From positions 104,421,501 through 104,485,500 of the forward strand of contig CM032231.1 in NCBI GenBank assembly GCA_019009955.1: a stretch of 64,000 nucleotides of DNA, written 5' to 3'. Both the position numbers and the translations under genes were made by a program. This document shows positions 11,388 through 23,443 of this stretch, in pieces; position 1 is the first letter of the stretch, and each line of letters begins with the position of its first letter. Source of the DNA: Riptortus pedestris (Eukaryota; Arthropoda; Insecta; Hemiptera; Alydidae). The notes beneath the pieces were generated by a model. That model was not told the DNA's origin. It searched no databases and saw only the letters and a list, made by a program, of their open reading frames with translations.

Positions 11388-12089
11388 CTACCCGATGACA
11401 CAAGCATATACACAGCAGAACTACATGCAATATTACTCGCTCTTTCCAACATAGACACAAACGTTCAGAAAAATGTCCTTCTCTGCACAGATTCAATAAG
11501 CTCATTACTCTCACTAAGAAACATTTACAATTCACATCCTGTAATCACACACATTTTCTTTCACATTAACAGACTTAAACATATAAACATAACTATGTTA
11601 TGGATTCCCGGACACGAAGACATTAAACAGAACACTATAGTAGACAAGCATGCAAAACTAGCCACAAGGAAAAACACTACAGACACGAACTTACTAACTA
11701 AACAGGACTTATGCAAAGTAACAAAGACAGAAATACTTCAAATATGGCAAGGTCACTGGCTGAACTCGACTAGTAAGCTTAGAGAAATTAAACATTCAGT
11801 TAAGCCGTGGCCTTACGACTTTAAAGCAAGAAGAGATGAAGTAATACTTACACGGTTACGAATTGGACACACTCTACTAACACACTCATACTTAATGAAC
11901 AAACAATACAAACCGATTTGTAGAAGTTGTAATGAAGCTCTGACAGTTATACATATACTGACTGACTGCAGGCAACGCAATTACTTACAGATACCACATA
12001 ATTTACACGAACTACTGACAAAGGGGAGTCCATACATAAATACAATTCTTAAACATTTAAAGACTATACACATCTATTTAAAAATCTGA
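11388..12089 (+). pseudogene. LINE RNase H and C-terminal domain
   Basis: An uninterrupted frame of 233 codons runs to a stop at 12087-12089, without its own start. It begins in an RNase H1 fold: YTAELHAI carries the catalytic glutamate, CTDS the aspartate, and WIPGHEDIKQN matches the conserved WxPGHxGxxGN motif. After that comes the region LTRLRIGHTLLTHSYL...C..C....H, the cysteine/histidine C-terminal domain usual in these LINEs. The intact frame suggests a younger insertion than most here. It is the sense-oriented 3' part of the retrotransposon whose RT part lies inverted on its left; about 150-200 residues expected between the two parts are absent. Confidence 0.85.
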
Positions 12090-13128
12090 TACATTTTAAA
12101 TTTGTTTCACATTTTTATTTTTACAACATTTTTGGATGCAAAAATAAACATTTTATCTAAACCTCAATTTTTTTTTGTTTTCAAGTTTTCACTCACTTGA
12201 GTGTGTACAGAGTTTTATGTAAATAGTCACCTAAACCAACTTATATTTTATCAAAACCTTAATAATTTTAAACTTCTTTTATTCATTTTATATACCAATT
12301 TAATTTTAACTATCGATTTACTTATTTATTTATTGAATATTTAAATATTTTATTAATGATTTCCCTATTGCCCAATATCATTAGTTTCGATTTTCAGTTT
12401 TGTACCTAGTTTTGAATTTTGTCTTTATTTGTTCCCTCGTTCATTTATTTTGTTCTTTGTTGTGTTCCATTTTTATTTTTTGATTTCCAATCTTTTATGT
12501 TTTTTGATTCTCCATGTTTAATGTTCCTTTTGTGTTCTATGTTCCTTTTATGTTTTGTGTTCCTTTTGTGTTCTATGTTCCTTTTATGTTTTGTGTTCCT
12601 TTTGTGTTCTATGTTCCTTTTATGTTGTGTTTTCCTTTTGTGTTCTATGTTCCTTTTATGTTTTGTGTTCTATGTCCCTTTTATGTTTTGTGCTCTATGT
12701 TCCTTTTATGTTTTGTGTTCCTTTTGAGTTCTATGTTCCTTTTATATTTTGTGTTCCTTTTGTGTTCTATGTTCCTTTTATATTTTGTGTTCTATGTCCC
12801 TTTTATGTTTTGTGTTCTATGTTACTTTTATGTTTTGTGTTTTATGTTCCTTTTATGTTTTGTGTTCCTTTTGAGTTCTATGTTCCTTTTGTGTTTTGTG
12901 TTCCTTTTGTGTTCTATGTTCCTTTTATGTTTTGTGTTCCTTTTGAGTTCTATGTTCCTTTTGTGTTTTGTGTTCCTTTTGTGTTCTATGTTCTACGTAT
13001 TCATGTTTTGTTTAATTTTATTATTTTTTTGTATTGTTTTGTTTTTATTTGAGTTTTCTTTTGTTTTTTAAGTTTTATATTAGAGCAACATCGCCAAAGC
13101 TGCGAAGCTCAAATAAATAAATAAATAT
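12090..13128 (+). mobile_element. LINE 3' UTR with minisatellite and (AAAT)n tail
   Basis: It follows the RNase H stop. It contains the TTCCTTTT-type minisatellite and ends with a GAGCAACATCGCC...GCTGCGAAGCTC hairpin followed by (AAAT)n at about 13111-13128. The same organisation recurs inverted at 56812-57365, which defines this as the family's 3' end. Confidence 0.7.
12512..12992 (+). repeat. T-rich minisatellite in the LINE 3' UTR
   Basis: Imperfect tandem units of about 18 bp alternate TTCCTTTTGTGTTCTATG with TTCCTTTTATGTTTTGTG, often as pairs. Apparent Cys/Phe-rich reading frames here arise from the repeat and are not genes. Confidence 0.9.
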
Positions 13129-13879
13129 TTAAATTCTCTCATACTAAATAATTTATTCAATGAATGAGAAGTGTCACGAAGAATCTGAATCGGGATTTAT
13201 TCTTTGTAATTTTTGTATTGCAAGAATTTTTTATTTTTAGATTTGGTATCAAATGTTGATTGATAATATTTCCCGAGAGCGTTACTGATGATAGGATCAA
13301 AAAGTATTGTAGAAACAATATATTTGCTAAATTAATTTTTAATTAATGTTGCAGGATACAACTGTATCTATCCCGAGTATTAACCGATTTGCATTATTTG
13401 TTTTTCGGGATTCAATAAACCCAATATCATCTCATCTTAAAAAGAGAGCTAATATTTTAAAAAAGGAAGTTGTTCCAAGCTTAAATATTATTAGCCAACC
13501 TTTTCACTGTGAAATACATCCAAATATGTTTGAAGTGACATCATCCTAAAGTTATATACTTTTGATAGCTCGATATTTACTTTATTCATACAATAGTCAA
13601 TATTTAAACGATTCATATAAAGGTAAAATAAGATTTTTAAATGGGCACTAGCAGACAAGAAGGAAGGAATGGGGTGGGGTCTAGGGAGTTAAACCATTTT
13701 TACAGATAGACTATATATTTTTAAGTACAGTGGCTCTGGAAGAGGACATTTCGGCAACCATTAGCAAAAGTACCATTTTCAGCCATTCATCATTCACCAA
13801 CTATGCTCATCACCAATATTGTGACCATAATTACTTGAATTTAATACTGTGTTAATTCATAAAATGTCTATTTATTTTC
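13129..13879. other. no recognised gene or repeat
   Basis: Only a 67-codon frame at 13346-13549 (+) without a recognisable domain. Confidence 0.45.
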
Positions 13880-14050
13880 TTTTCTTTTATTAAAGTCCAC
13901 TTTTTGCAACTAAGGCTAATATGGGACGGGTTATCTTCAGGTTACCACCCTTTTCTAGCCTGGGTGGGACTAAGGATTTTATTTAATGAATTCCGTCACT
14001 AAATAAATTCCTATTGCCCAGGTGGAAATTGAACTCGCCACACTAGGTTC
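13880..14050 (-). mobile_element. tRNA-derived SINE
   Basis: Same family as 10118-10295, with the shared body GGTGGTAACCTGAAGATAAC on the minus strand and a degraded B box near 14020-14035. The tail side is toward 13880. Confidence 0.6.
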
Positions 14051-14785
14051 TATTTATTTTGCTTTTGTTATATGTTATTTCTTATTTATTTTACTTTTGT
14101 TATTTGACTTTGTATTTTTGACATTTTAAAAGACACATCACCTCTTTTGTAACGTCCGTAAATAAATATAATAATAATAAAGTATGGGGGCGAGAAAAGC
14201 ATTCTAAGGATTGTCCCTGATTAAAAGTCCTTTATTCTGAGCAATATAATGGTGTGGAGCAAAATTGTCTGTCGCGTTTAATTATATACAGTAAGTTTCA
14301 TACTGCTGTTCCCATTTCTGAAGCTAATTACCAAACCGTATTTGAGGTGAATGTACAGCAAAAAGTGTGGTTTGTGGTAAACCTCTGTTAATATTCCCTG
14401 CACGCCTTCGCCAATGAGTTAATAGTGGTTATTGTGACTGAAGCACACGGAGGATGTGGTACAGATAGAAATTTACGACGGCCCATGATTGGTCGAATAA
14501 ATGGAAGAGACGTGATACGGCCTGACTGCGTGGGCCTTTAGAGGCGGGCTGCCTTTAAATCCTAATAAAGCCGTTTTGCTTTTTACAATAAGGCCCGTAT
14601 TGTCGGCGATATGTCTTTGTGTCTCAATAATGGCGGAGCGAGCGTATTCAAGCATGGAGACAATATGATATTCCCAAAATGTAATATTCTGGCTGAAATA
14701 GTTCTTCGCCCTCGCCTCAAGTCCAATACAAGTGTCAAGCTTCTCCAAGAGGTGGGATATTAACAAATATCCTTTCTTTGATATG
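14051..14785. other. unclassified; GC-richer block at 14400-14720
   Basis: The segment around 14400-14720 is GC-richer and low in repeats. A minus-strand frame of 119 codons crosses it but begins inside the neighbouring HINE, so it is probably chance. It may be conserved non-coding DNA or a fragment of an unknown element. Confidence 0.35.
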
Positions 14786-14898
14786 TTAGCAGATTTCCCT
14801 TGGAGTAAATCAGCTATTGAGGTTGTACTCATGAAGCGATTTTGGACAAATGTCTTTAATTGTCTATCGATCCTACCCAGGTAAAATGAGGTCCGTTA

Positions 14899-14966
<68 letters not shown>

Positions 14967-15425
14967 CTGTTAACGCTCTAGCGGTCGCAATTTTTGTTTG
15001 ATCGTTACCAAACTTCATATTTAAGCGTTTTATGTAAAAAGAAAGATCAAGTTCGTTAATGGCTGAAATCGGACCAGTGGGAGGGAGGGTTTAGAGGGGG
15101 AGATTTTTGAAAATTTGAAATATCTCCGTTATTATGCGTCGGATCGAAAAATTGTATAGAATCAATCTTAAAATTACTATAAATATTGTTTTATACATTT
15201 TTTCTCTATCATGAATATTAACCGAGATATTTGCATTTGTATTGTGCGTGTGGTCGGCAGGAGTCAGCTATGTTCGGGAGTGCGGCCGTTTCCGTAACTA
15301 TTCGTCCCTCGTGAATAGGTCTAGAGATACCTTACTACTACTGTTATTAGTAGACAAATTTCTCTATTAAACTTCGCGTGGGAAATCTGCTTAGTATACG
15401 CAGCCCCTGCGTGACGGACTTTTTT
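14786..15425 (+). mobile_element. near full-length HINE
   Basis: TAGCAGATTTCCC at the 5' end with the palindrome slightly degraded, (TA)n at 14906-14960, central block, GGGAAATCTGCT (15380-15391), hairpin ACGCAGCCCCTGCGT and a T-run ending at 15425. Confidence 0.8.
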
Positions 15426-16030
15426 ATCTCCTCAATGACTGGAAAAAATCCATTGTACCAATATTCGATCACAGTACTTTCAATTAAAATATGATATCTA
15501 TATGAAAACTCACAATTGACAACCTTGTTCTTTTCCCTATCAAAATTTGTCGGAAACATTTAAAAAAAAAAAAAAAAAATACAAAGGTAATAAGGAAACT
15601 CGTATTTAAATATTTGAATTTCCGCATATTATTTTTCCATGTGAGATATTTGTTCGAGTTTATTGAAATGACGGCTCTTTAAAATGACATTGTAAATATT
15701 TGAGGAAATTTCTGAAATTGTTTTTAAAATAACAGATATACATCGGCATTTCAGTTATTTTCCGCCCTTTGTTTTTATTTGTGACTTGTCCGCATTAATA
15801 CAATCACGATTTATATTTCTCTTATATCTCTATATTTATTTAAATGAAGTTTTCCTCATGCTGAATTATTGGAGGTAAAATTACTATTCATTTATTTGGT
15901 GGTGATCCTTTAAAAAATAGAAAAACCTGTTTTCCTACAGTTTACAGAAGTATTATTTTATCGAATTTATTAGTACATAAACACAATTGTTGAAAAAGAA
16001 AAACACAAGACTTTTAAGTATCAAACATAT
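15426..16030. other. AT-rich flank, no recognised feature
   Basis: A16-17 run near 15562-15578. No supported coding. Confidence 0.5.
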
Positions 16031-16768
16031 TGTTGCGAAAATTAAATACACCAGAGAAGGAACCGCGTGATTGGGGAGTGCGGAGGAGTTCAAAGAAGTG
16101 CCGCTAATTGGTCGCGTCCTTACTAGTCCCTTCCAGACCTTCATGGAAGAGCCTCGGTCTCATCCTGCTTCTCTATTTAAGCCTGTACAGCTCGACCTAG
16201 TGGAGCCTGCAGAATCTTATTAGGGCTTCCTGGAACTTCTGGACCTTTCCATGGCTAGGCCCTTCTACAGGTATATATAAGGGACTCTCACAGTACCCCA
16301 CAGTTCAGAGGAGGATTATATACCGAAGGGGTATGATTAAACCCAATCGGCCATCCCGAGGGGTTCTCAACCCACAGTTCAGTTGACGCTCGACGTTCTT
16401 CGAGTGATGTTCAGCGCGCTACAGTGCGACTTAGTGCAGTGCGGTAAAGTGTGGTGCCGTGAAGAACAGTGTTGTGCCGTGACTGTAAGTAACAGTTTAG
16501 TGCCGTGCCGCGAAGTAAAGGACAGTCCAGTGCCGTCGTTTTATGCGAAATTCAGAGACCGTGAGTGAATTATTGAACTGTGTAATTGAAGAACAGTGAC
16601 ACAATCAGGTTAATACTGTGAGTAGTAATAATTAACCAAGAGTATTGTGCATTGTGAAATAAATCGTGCAGTGAAAAACTGTGAAACTTGTGTGTGTGTT
16701 TAATTTTGCAATCCAAAAGAACTCTTATTATTAACGTTTATTACTGGTTTTGTAATAAAAACGCAACA
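16031..16768 (+). mobile_element. solo LTR of an LTR retrotransposon
   Basis: The 738-bp unit starts TGTTGCG and ends CGCAACA, a perfect 7-bp terminal inverted repeat with the TG...CA boundaries typical of LTRs. The 4-bp direct repeat ATAT flanks it on both sides (16027-16030 and 16769-16772). It has a TATA box (16272-16280) and AATAAA-type signals near 16657 and 16755. No gag or pol lies next to it and no second copy is seen in the window, so the internal part was probably lost by LTR-LTR recombination. A 4-bp duplication fits Ty3/gypsy elements. Confidence 0.8.
16272..16280 (+). promoter_or_regulatory. TATA box of the solo LTR
   Basis: TATATATAA lies 240 bp into the LTR. Start-site-like TCAGA lies about 30 bp downstream near 16305. 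It would define the U3/R border. Confidence 0.5.
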
Positions 16769-17082
16769 ATATTATTATTTAAATGATACCCTTTCAGTAT
16801 AACAATATATTCTGTGCGTTCTTTAAAAGAGAATTAATTTTCCAATCTAAAAATAACGATTCTATGTTTTTTTGAAAAAAACATTGAGTTGTACTATTGA
16901 TAAATACAAAGGCAATAAAAGAACTCCGGAGACTACTAAACTATGAATTATTTCACAAAATCATTACAACAGAGCCAACAAAAATAACTTATTTTATTTT
17001 CTCAAACAATGGACAAAATTACAAGAAACTGAGCATGTTTTAGAAGTGGTTACTATTATAATATAATATGGTGTCTGTATAT
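16769..17082. other. AT-rich sequence, no recognised feature
   Basis: No gene or repeat family recognised. Confidence 0.5.
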
Positions 17083-17522
17083 AAAAGTCCGTCACGCAGG
17101 GGCTGCGTAAACTAAGCAGATTTCCCACGTGAAGTTTTACAATATAGAAATTTCACGAGAGCCGAGCCAGTCAAGGAAACAGCCGAATTAGCTTTTGGCG
17201 GGAAAATAACTCTCGTCCGTTACGCTCCCAGATCTAATAAAAATGGAAATATCTCAGTTAATATTCAAGATAGAGAAAAAATGCATATAACAATATTTAT
17301 TATAAATGTAATTTGCAATAAGATTGATTCTGTAAAACTTTTCGATCTGACGTATAGTAACGGAGATATTTCGAATTTTCGAAAATCCTCCCCTCTAAAC
17401 CCCCCCTCCCACTGATCCAATTCCAGCAGTTAACGAACTTGATCTTTTTTTTTACATAAAACGACTAAATATCGAGTTTGGTAACGATTGAACAAAAATT
17501 GCGACCGCTAGAGCGGTAACAG

Positions 17523-17576
<54 letters not shown>

Positions 17577-17704
17577 TATATATAGTTTTGAACATTTTCG
17601 TCATCTACTAGGTAGGACCGATGGACATTTGAAGAAAAATTTCGAAAATTCCGTCATGAGTACAACCTCAATAGCTGATTTCCCTTAAGGGAAATCTGCT
17701 AAAA
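17083..17704 (-). mobile_element. full-length HINE
   Basis: Minus strand: palindrome GATTTCCCTTAAGGGAAATC at the 5' end (17678-17697), (TA)n at 17527-17583, central block, sub-terminal GGGAAATCTGCT, hairpin and T-run at 17083-17086. One of the best-preserved copies. Confidence 0.85.
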
Positions 17705-19062
17705 CTGATTAACAAAAATTGAGAGCATTCCTTTTAGCAGATAGATTTCAGTAGTTGAACAAGTTTATTTCTTTATTTGTTCTATATCATACCCGATATT
17801 TTACTATTTCTTTCAACAGTAAGTATAATATTACTTAATGGATGAAATCAGACCCCGAATGAGGGAGCGGATTAGAGAAGAAAGAATTAAACAATTTTCA
17901 AAAAACTCTGTTACTATGAAGAGGATCGAAAAAATGTTATATAACAAGTCTTTTCCATATTGATTTTCAACAATTTAGTATGTCATACATTTTCTCTTAA
18001 ATCAACTATTAAGCTAGTTTTGTACTTTCTTGTTCACCGTTGTGTCTTACTAGCAAGTGGGAAATGTCCATAGTTTCCGCAGACTTTATTTATTGGAATG
18101 TCCTCATTTCTTACTAACTACTAAACCTAGAACGATGAATATAAATTGTATAACAACTGGTTTCTGTTATTATTCAAAATTTTCTTTTTATTTGTAAACG
18201 ACTGCTTATTTCTAGTAGTTATTACTACAATAATTATAGTTCGTGAAAATAAATATCTTTTAAGCTCTTTCGCATCTTTAAGGAACATTGTCTGGAAACA
18301 TCGTAGGTAAAATTAGGGGAATTTCTTATCATCTAACTGACTGGTATAAAAAGAATTGAAGTATAAAAATAAAGCGCCTCGAGTTCAGAAAAGTGCAATG
18401 GGTTTTGTTGTAAGAAAGTTCTATTGCCAAGTTCATTTCTCAATAAAGAGACTGTAGAAAGTTTGAACAGTTTGTGAGCACCATCTAGAGAATTTTCCTT
18501 AATTATCGAAGTCATTTCTATAAAGTCCTGACTTTGTAGGATAATAGATTTTTTTTTTTTTTTTAACTCTTCTCAACAATCCACGTGGTGGAGGAAGAGT
18601 AAAGTTACATTTTTCTTTTCAAGAGCTACCGCCATTTTATCTTGGAAAGTTATTCCGCGCCAGAAAGGAAACCATAACAATGCAATAGATATTTCTTCAT
18701 TCAGCTCAAGGCATTAGGATTCACAGAGTGCTCAGCACGATTCTCTATTTAACTTTATCTACATTCCAGCTACTCCGTATCTTCCTATTACTATTTCTGA
18801 TAAAAAATAGAAATGGAACAATTTTTATTAATTAATTTTGAATTTATTTATAAATATGTATGTCTGTATGTTCCAAATGTATTTAGTTATTAAAAAAAAG
18901 AAAAAAAATAAACTCAAGTTTTTTGCATCTTGTTTTGTATTATGCTGAGCCTGCTCTTATTAGTTTATGCATCATGAATATAGTTGAGCACATTTTTTTA
19001 GAACAACCGTTTTACGGAATTCTCCGGAAATGCTGGGCGGTAGAGGTACCAATTGTTCAGGT
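17705..19062. other. no recognised gene; weak HINE traces
   Basis: Mostly unique AT-rich sequence. Degraded HINE-like wording occurs near 17835-17990. T15 run at about 18549-18564. Confidence 0.4.
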
Positions 19063-19745
19063 TAAATAAAAAGGCCTTGTCCTCTACAAGTACTTTAGTA
19101 TATGGAAAGTGCACTTACAGAGACAAGCTCCATTATCAGTTCCTGCTAAAAAACAAAAAAAAAAACATAAAGACCAAATAAACATAGCATGGCCAATAAT
19201 GAAGAAAACAGTCAAAAACAATAATAAATATTTAAATAATAAATGCTTAAGATAATAACCCAATAGAAAATTTAAAATATAACCAACCAAAAAATATAAA
19301 ACCCTATTAATGGCTAAAAACACAAAACAAATATAAATTAAAAAAAATAATTATTAGAAAAATAAAACTTATATTTACTACATCATAATAGGATGAATAT
19401 CCTAATGCAGGAACAAGAGGGAAAATGACAAAATAAAAAAGTCTGTCACGCAGGGACTGCGTAAACTAAGCAGATTTCCCACTGCTTCTCGTATCGGCAT
19501 TTATTTAAAACGATATTTGGATTTTACGATTTAAATATAGTGTTTCATTATTTAACAGCTTATTGTTAATATGCCATGCGTAGGAGTGGGCGTTTACTGA
19601 AGGACGAAAAATAAAAATTTCAATATTATTCGGTTAATAATCAATTTAATGAGAAAACGTATATAAAAACATTTATAGAAAAACTTAGTCTATGAAAGAG
19701 CACTCTGCATTTATTAAAGCACTTGTAGAGGGCAAGGCCTTTTTA
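19063..19745. mobile_element. inverted-repeat element holding a HINE fragment
   Basis: Arms of about 33 bp containing AAAAAGGCCTTG and CTCTACAAG occur inverted at 19066-19099 and 19712-19745 with few mismatches. A degraded hammerhead-like motif lies at 19106-19136 on the minus strand. A HINE 3' end on the minus strand (19435-19500) with its body to about 19680 lies inside. This is a foldback or Penelope-like terminal structure of uncertain class. Confidence 0.45.
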
Positions 19746-20016
19746 TTGATCATGATTTTATCGAATATTCAACATTTTCATCATGAAAAGGCTATAAACT
19801 ATTCCATCTTTCTCTCCTGATTATTGTACTTAATTTGAGCGATGGGGATTCTTGAATGATCTTCTTGATGAATCTATCAGTCACTTCTAGTAGTATGGTA
19901 TATCTCAGATTTCCATTAAATGAAAATCAGCAACTGAGTTAGCAAATATGAAGAGAGATCGTTGGTATATAGTCAGAGAAAGCAGAATTAGACGAAATTT
20001 GTTTATTTTGCCAACC

Positions 20017-20048
20017 TTTCGGCCTGAGTTTAGGCTTTCACCAGGTCA
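20017..20048 (-). ncRNA. degraded hammerhead-like motif
   Basis: Minus strand reads CTGGTGA, then GCCT-loop-AGGC, then CGAAAGGTTGGC. The sixth core position is G rather than A, so it is probably inactive. The wording is common in Penelope-type terminal repeats. Confidence 0.35.
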
Positions 20049-20235
20049 GATGGCGATGAGGTACGAGAATTAACATCATTACTTCTTCACATCGGAAACC
20101 TGATTGGAGCTTCTATGTGGTGGTATCATGTTATTTTTTACTGAGATTAAGATTTCTGTGAAGAGCGCTGACATTTATTGCGAGAAAGTATAGTTTTACT
20201 AAAAAAGTTCGTTCTTTATTAGTAGCCATAAATGT

Positions 20236-21268
20236 TTTCAACGACTCTGATACTAACAAGTAGTTAGTTACATTGACTCTGATAGTAACAAGTAGTTACC
20301 TTGACTCTGATAGTAACAAGTAGTTAGTTACCTTGACTCTGATAGTAACAAGTAGTTACCTTGACTGTGATAGTAACAAGTAGTTACCTTGACTGTGATA
20401 GTAACAAGTAGTTACCTTGACTCTGACAGTAACAAGTAGTTAGCTACCTTGACTCTGACAGTAACAAGTAGTTAGTTACCTTGACTATGATAGTAACAAG
20501 TAGTTACCTTGACTCTGATAGTAACAAGTAGTTACCTTGACTCTGACAGTAACAAGTAGTTAGTTACCTTGACTATGATAGTAACAAGTAGTTAGTTACC
20601 TTGACTCTGATAGTAACAAGTAGTTACCTTGACTGTGATAGTAACAAGTAGTTAGTTACCTTGACTCTGATAGTAACAAGTAGTTACCTTGACTCTGACA
20701 GTAACAAGTAGTTAGTTACCTTGACTCTGATAGTAACAAGTAGTTAGTTACCTTGACTCTGATAGTAACAAGTAGTTAGTTACCTTGACTCTGATAGTAA
20801 CAAGTAGTTAGTTACATTGACTCTGATAGTAACAAGTAGTTAGTTACATTGACTCTGATAGTAACAAGTAGTTAGTTACCTTGACTCTGATAGTAACAAG
20901 TAGTTAGTTACCTTGACTCTGATAGTAACAAGTAGTTAGTTACCTTGACTCTGATAGTAACAAGTAGTTAGTTACCTTGACTCTGATAGTAACAAGTAGT
21001 TAGTTACCTTGACTCTGATAGTAACAAGTAGTTAGTTACCTTGACTGTGATAGTAACAAGTAGTTACCTTGACTCTGATAGTAACAAGTAGTTACCTTGA
21101 CTCTGATAGTAACAAGTAGTTACCTTGACTGTGATAGTAACAAGTAGTTACCTTGACTCTGATAGCAACATTAGTTACCTTGACTGTGATAGTAACAAGT
21201 AGTTACCTTGACTCTGATAGTAACAAGTAGTTACCTTGACTCTGATAGTAACAAGTAGTTACCTTGAC
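20236..21268 (+). repeat. tandem array, 28/32-bp unit
   Basis: More than 30 units of TTGACTCTGATAGTAACAAG followed by TAGTTACC or TAGTTAGTTACC. The 28-bp and 32-bp forms differ by a TAGT/AGTT duplication and occur in blocks. Point variants (GTGATAG, CTGACAG) recur in patches, which indicates local unit amplification. Confidence 0.95.
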
Positions 21269-22024
21269 AACAAGAAGACAGAACCTTAGATTACAGCTGC
21301 TGATAACCTTATACATCTAAGCAAGAGTCACAGTTTCTCTTTTAATATCTTGTAGAGTTCAAAGTTGCTATTTTGAAGTTGACATGCTGACAAACGATCA
21401 CCATATTGCCCACATGGAAGTACAGAATACAACCTTTCTAAAAAATATTTTTTCATTGTTTTACGTTTGAAGTCATACTGACTATTTTCAATTTAATGTT
21501 AACCTCATAGCATGGACTGATGCGAAAAATATTGAAACATTCTATCTTCCCTTATTGATATATGATATAAGTCAAAGGAGTGGCGCTACAGTTTGAAAAC
21601 CTACATGACTAGGGAATATAATTATATGAACACAACATAAATATTAAAAAGAAGAGCCATACAAATCAATGTTGCTCCCACCAAATATTTTATACACTTA
21701 AGAATAAGATCCTTCCAAGATTTTTGAGAAATATATGCACATGGAGCACAAAAACCTAATTCTAAACCTATTTAATATTCCCTTAGTGTCTCAGGGAAAA
21801 GAAGGAACTGAGCAGACAATATATTCTGAGCAGTATAAGAAGAAGAATACACCTAAGTATTGATTTCCATAATATTTCAAGAAATTCAACTATGAAGAAA
21901 TGCCAAAAAAAAAATACCGTAGGAAAGTCAATAATTCAGCATGTCGAAATAAAACTTATATTTATTATCATATGTATGTATGGTTTGGACGAACTGTGAA
22001 ATGTAAGGAACACTCTTTGTGATT
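21269..22024. other. no recognised gene or repeat
   Basis: AT-rich unique sequence without supported coding. Confidence 0.5.
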
Positions 22025-22535
22025 CAGCAGTTTTAGCTGATTTCCCTTAAGGGATACTTAATACTTGATGCTTATAATATTAGCAATGTAGTGCTATTCT
22101 CAGGAATGTGCATTTATTTAATTATCATAAATAAATAATTTAGAAGGATGAACGCTGGGGAGTAAAATTTATAATGAATTAGAATCATTTTCATTTCAAT
22201 ATCTCAAATTTTAGCAGTCCAAGAAATAAACAAGGGGTCAACAGAACGTATTTGCATATATCTCACAAAGTAAATGCTTACGTGACAAGAAGCTTAGAAG
22301 TAGTTTAGTAGTAGAAGACGGTCAAACTAATCCGCAATCTTACGAAAATTGCCGATCTCATCTCATCTGTTATTCTCACATACTTAATGAAAATGCAAAT
22401 ATATCGGTTAATATTCAAGATAGAGAATAAATGTATAGAACAATATTTATAGTAAATTGAGTTTGCTATAAGATTGGTTCTATACAATTGTTCGATCCGA
22501 CGTATATGATAAAATTTCCAATAACTGTTACTATT
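22025..22535 (-). mobile_element. HINE pieces cut by the C-rich array
   Basis: An isolated 5' terminus (GATTTCCCTTAAGGGA) lies at 22039-22054. A separate minus-strand HINE body runs from about 22190 to 22530 and stops abruptly at the C-rich array instead of continuing into its own C-rich tract and 5' half. Confidence 0.6.
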
Positions 22536-23037
22536 CCCCCCCACCCCCCCCCCCCCCCACCCCCCCCCCCCCCCACCCCCCCCCCCCCCCACCCCCCCCC
22601 CCCCCCACCCCCCCCCCCCCCCACCCCCCCCCCCCCCCACCCCCCCCCCCCCCCACCCCCCCCCCCCCCCACCCCCCCCCCCCCCCACCCCCCCCCCCCC
22701 CCACCCCCCCCCCCCCCCACCCCCCCCCCCCCCCACCCCCCCCCCCCCCCACCCCCCCCCCCCCCCACCCCCCCCCCCCCCCACCCCCCCCCCCCCCCAC
22801 CCCCCCCCCCCCCCACCCCCCCCCCCCCCCACCCCCCCCCCCCCCCACCCCCCCCCCCCCCCACCCCCCCCCCCCCCCACCCCCCCCCCCCCCCACCCCC
22901 CCCCCCCCCCACCCCCCCCCCCCCCCACCCCCCCCCCCCCCCACCCCCCCCCCCCCCCACCCCCCCCCCCCCCCACCCCCCCCCCCCCCCACCCCCCCCC
23001 CCCCCCACCCCCCCCCCCCCCCACCCCCCCCCCCCCA
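22536..23037. repeat. perfect 16-bp array, A plus 15 C
   Basis: After a short C-run, A recurs every 16 bases from 22543 to 23023 with 15 C between, without a single other base. The last unit has 13 C. About 31 units. Poly-Pro and poly-Gly frames across it are artefacts of composition. A near-identical array lies at 50300-50796. See the findings for the assembly question. Confidence 0.95.
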
Positions 23038-23369
23038 GCGCTCGCGGAAACTCCCAAACATAGCCAACCACACTCACAATACAAATCCAAATATCTCGGT
23101 TAATATTAAAGATACAGAATAAATGTATAGAACAATATTTATAGTAAATTTAATTTTCAATAAGATTGGTTCTATACACTTTTTTGATCCGACGTATGGT
23201 AACGGAGATATTTCGAATTTTCGACAATCCCCCCCTCCTAAAAACCCCCCCTCCCACTGGTTCGATTTTAGACCATTAACGAACTTGATCTTCCTTTTTA
23301 CATAAAACGATTAAATTCCGAGTTTGGTAACGATCAAAACAAAAATTGCGACCGCTAGAGCGCAAACAC

Positions 23370-23443
<74 letters not shown>

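Noticed and set aside
12419..13071. Cys/Phe/Leu-rich frames resembling membrane proteins
   Set aside because: Three overlapping frames all follow the minisatellite unit in the LINE 3' UTR; the mirrored frames at 56816-57471 have the same cause.
14473..14832. 119-codon minus-strand frame
   Set aside because: Its start lies inside the 5' end of a HINE and the remainder has no domain.
20236..21268. CRISPR-like array
   Set aside because: Units are contiguous with no unique spacers, and the genome is clearly eukaryotic. The same holds for 25575-26165 and 29232-30115.
22305..23090. Long glycine-, tryptophan- or proline-rich reading frames
   Set aside because: They arise in every frame from the 16-bp A-plus-C array and have no flanking gene structure. 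The same applies to 50222-50826.
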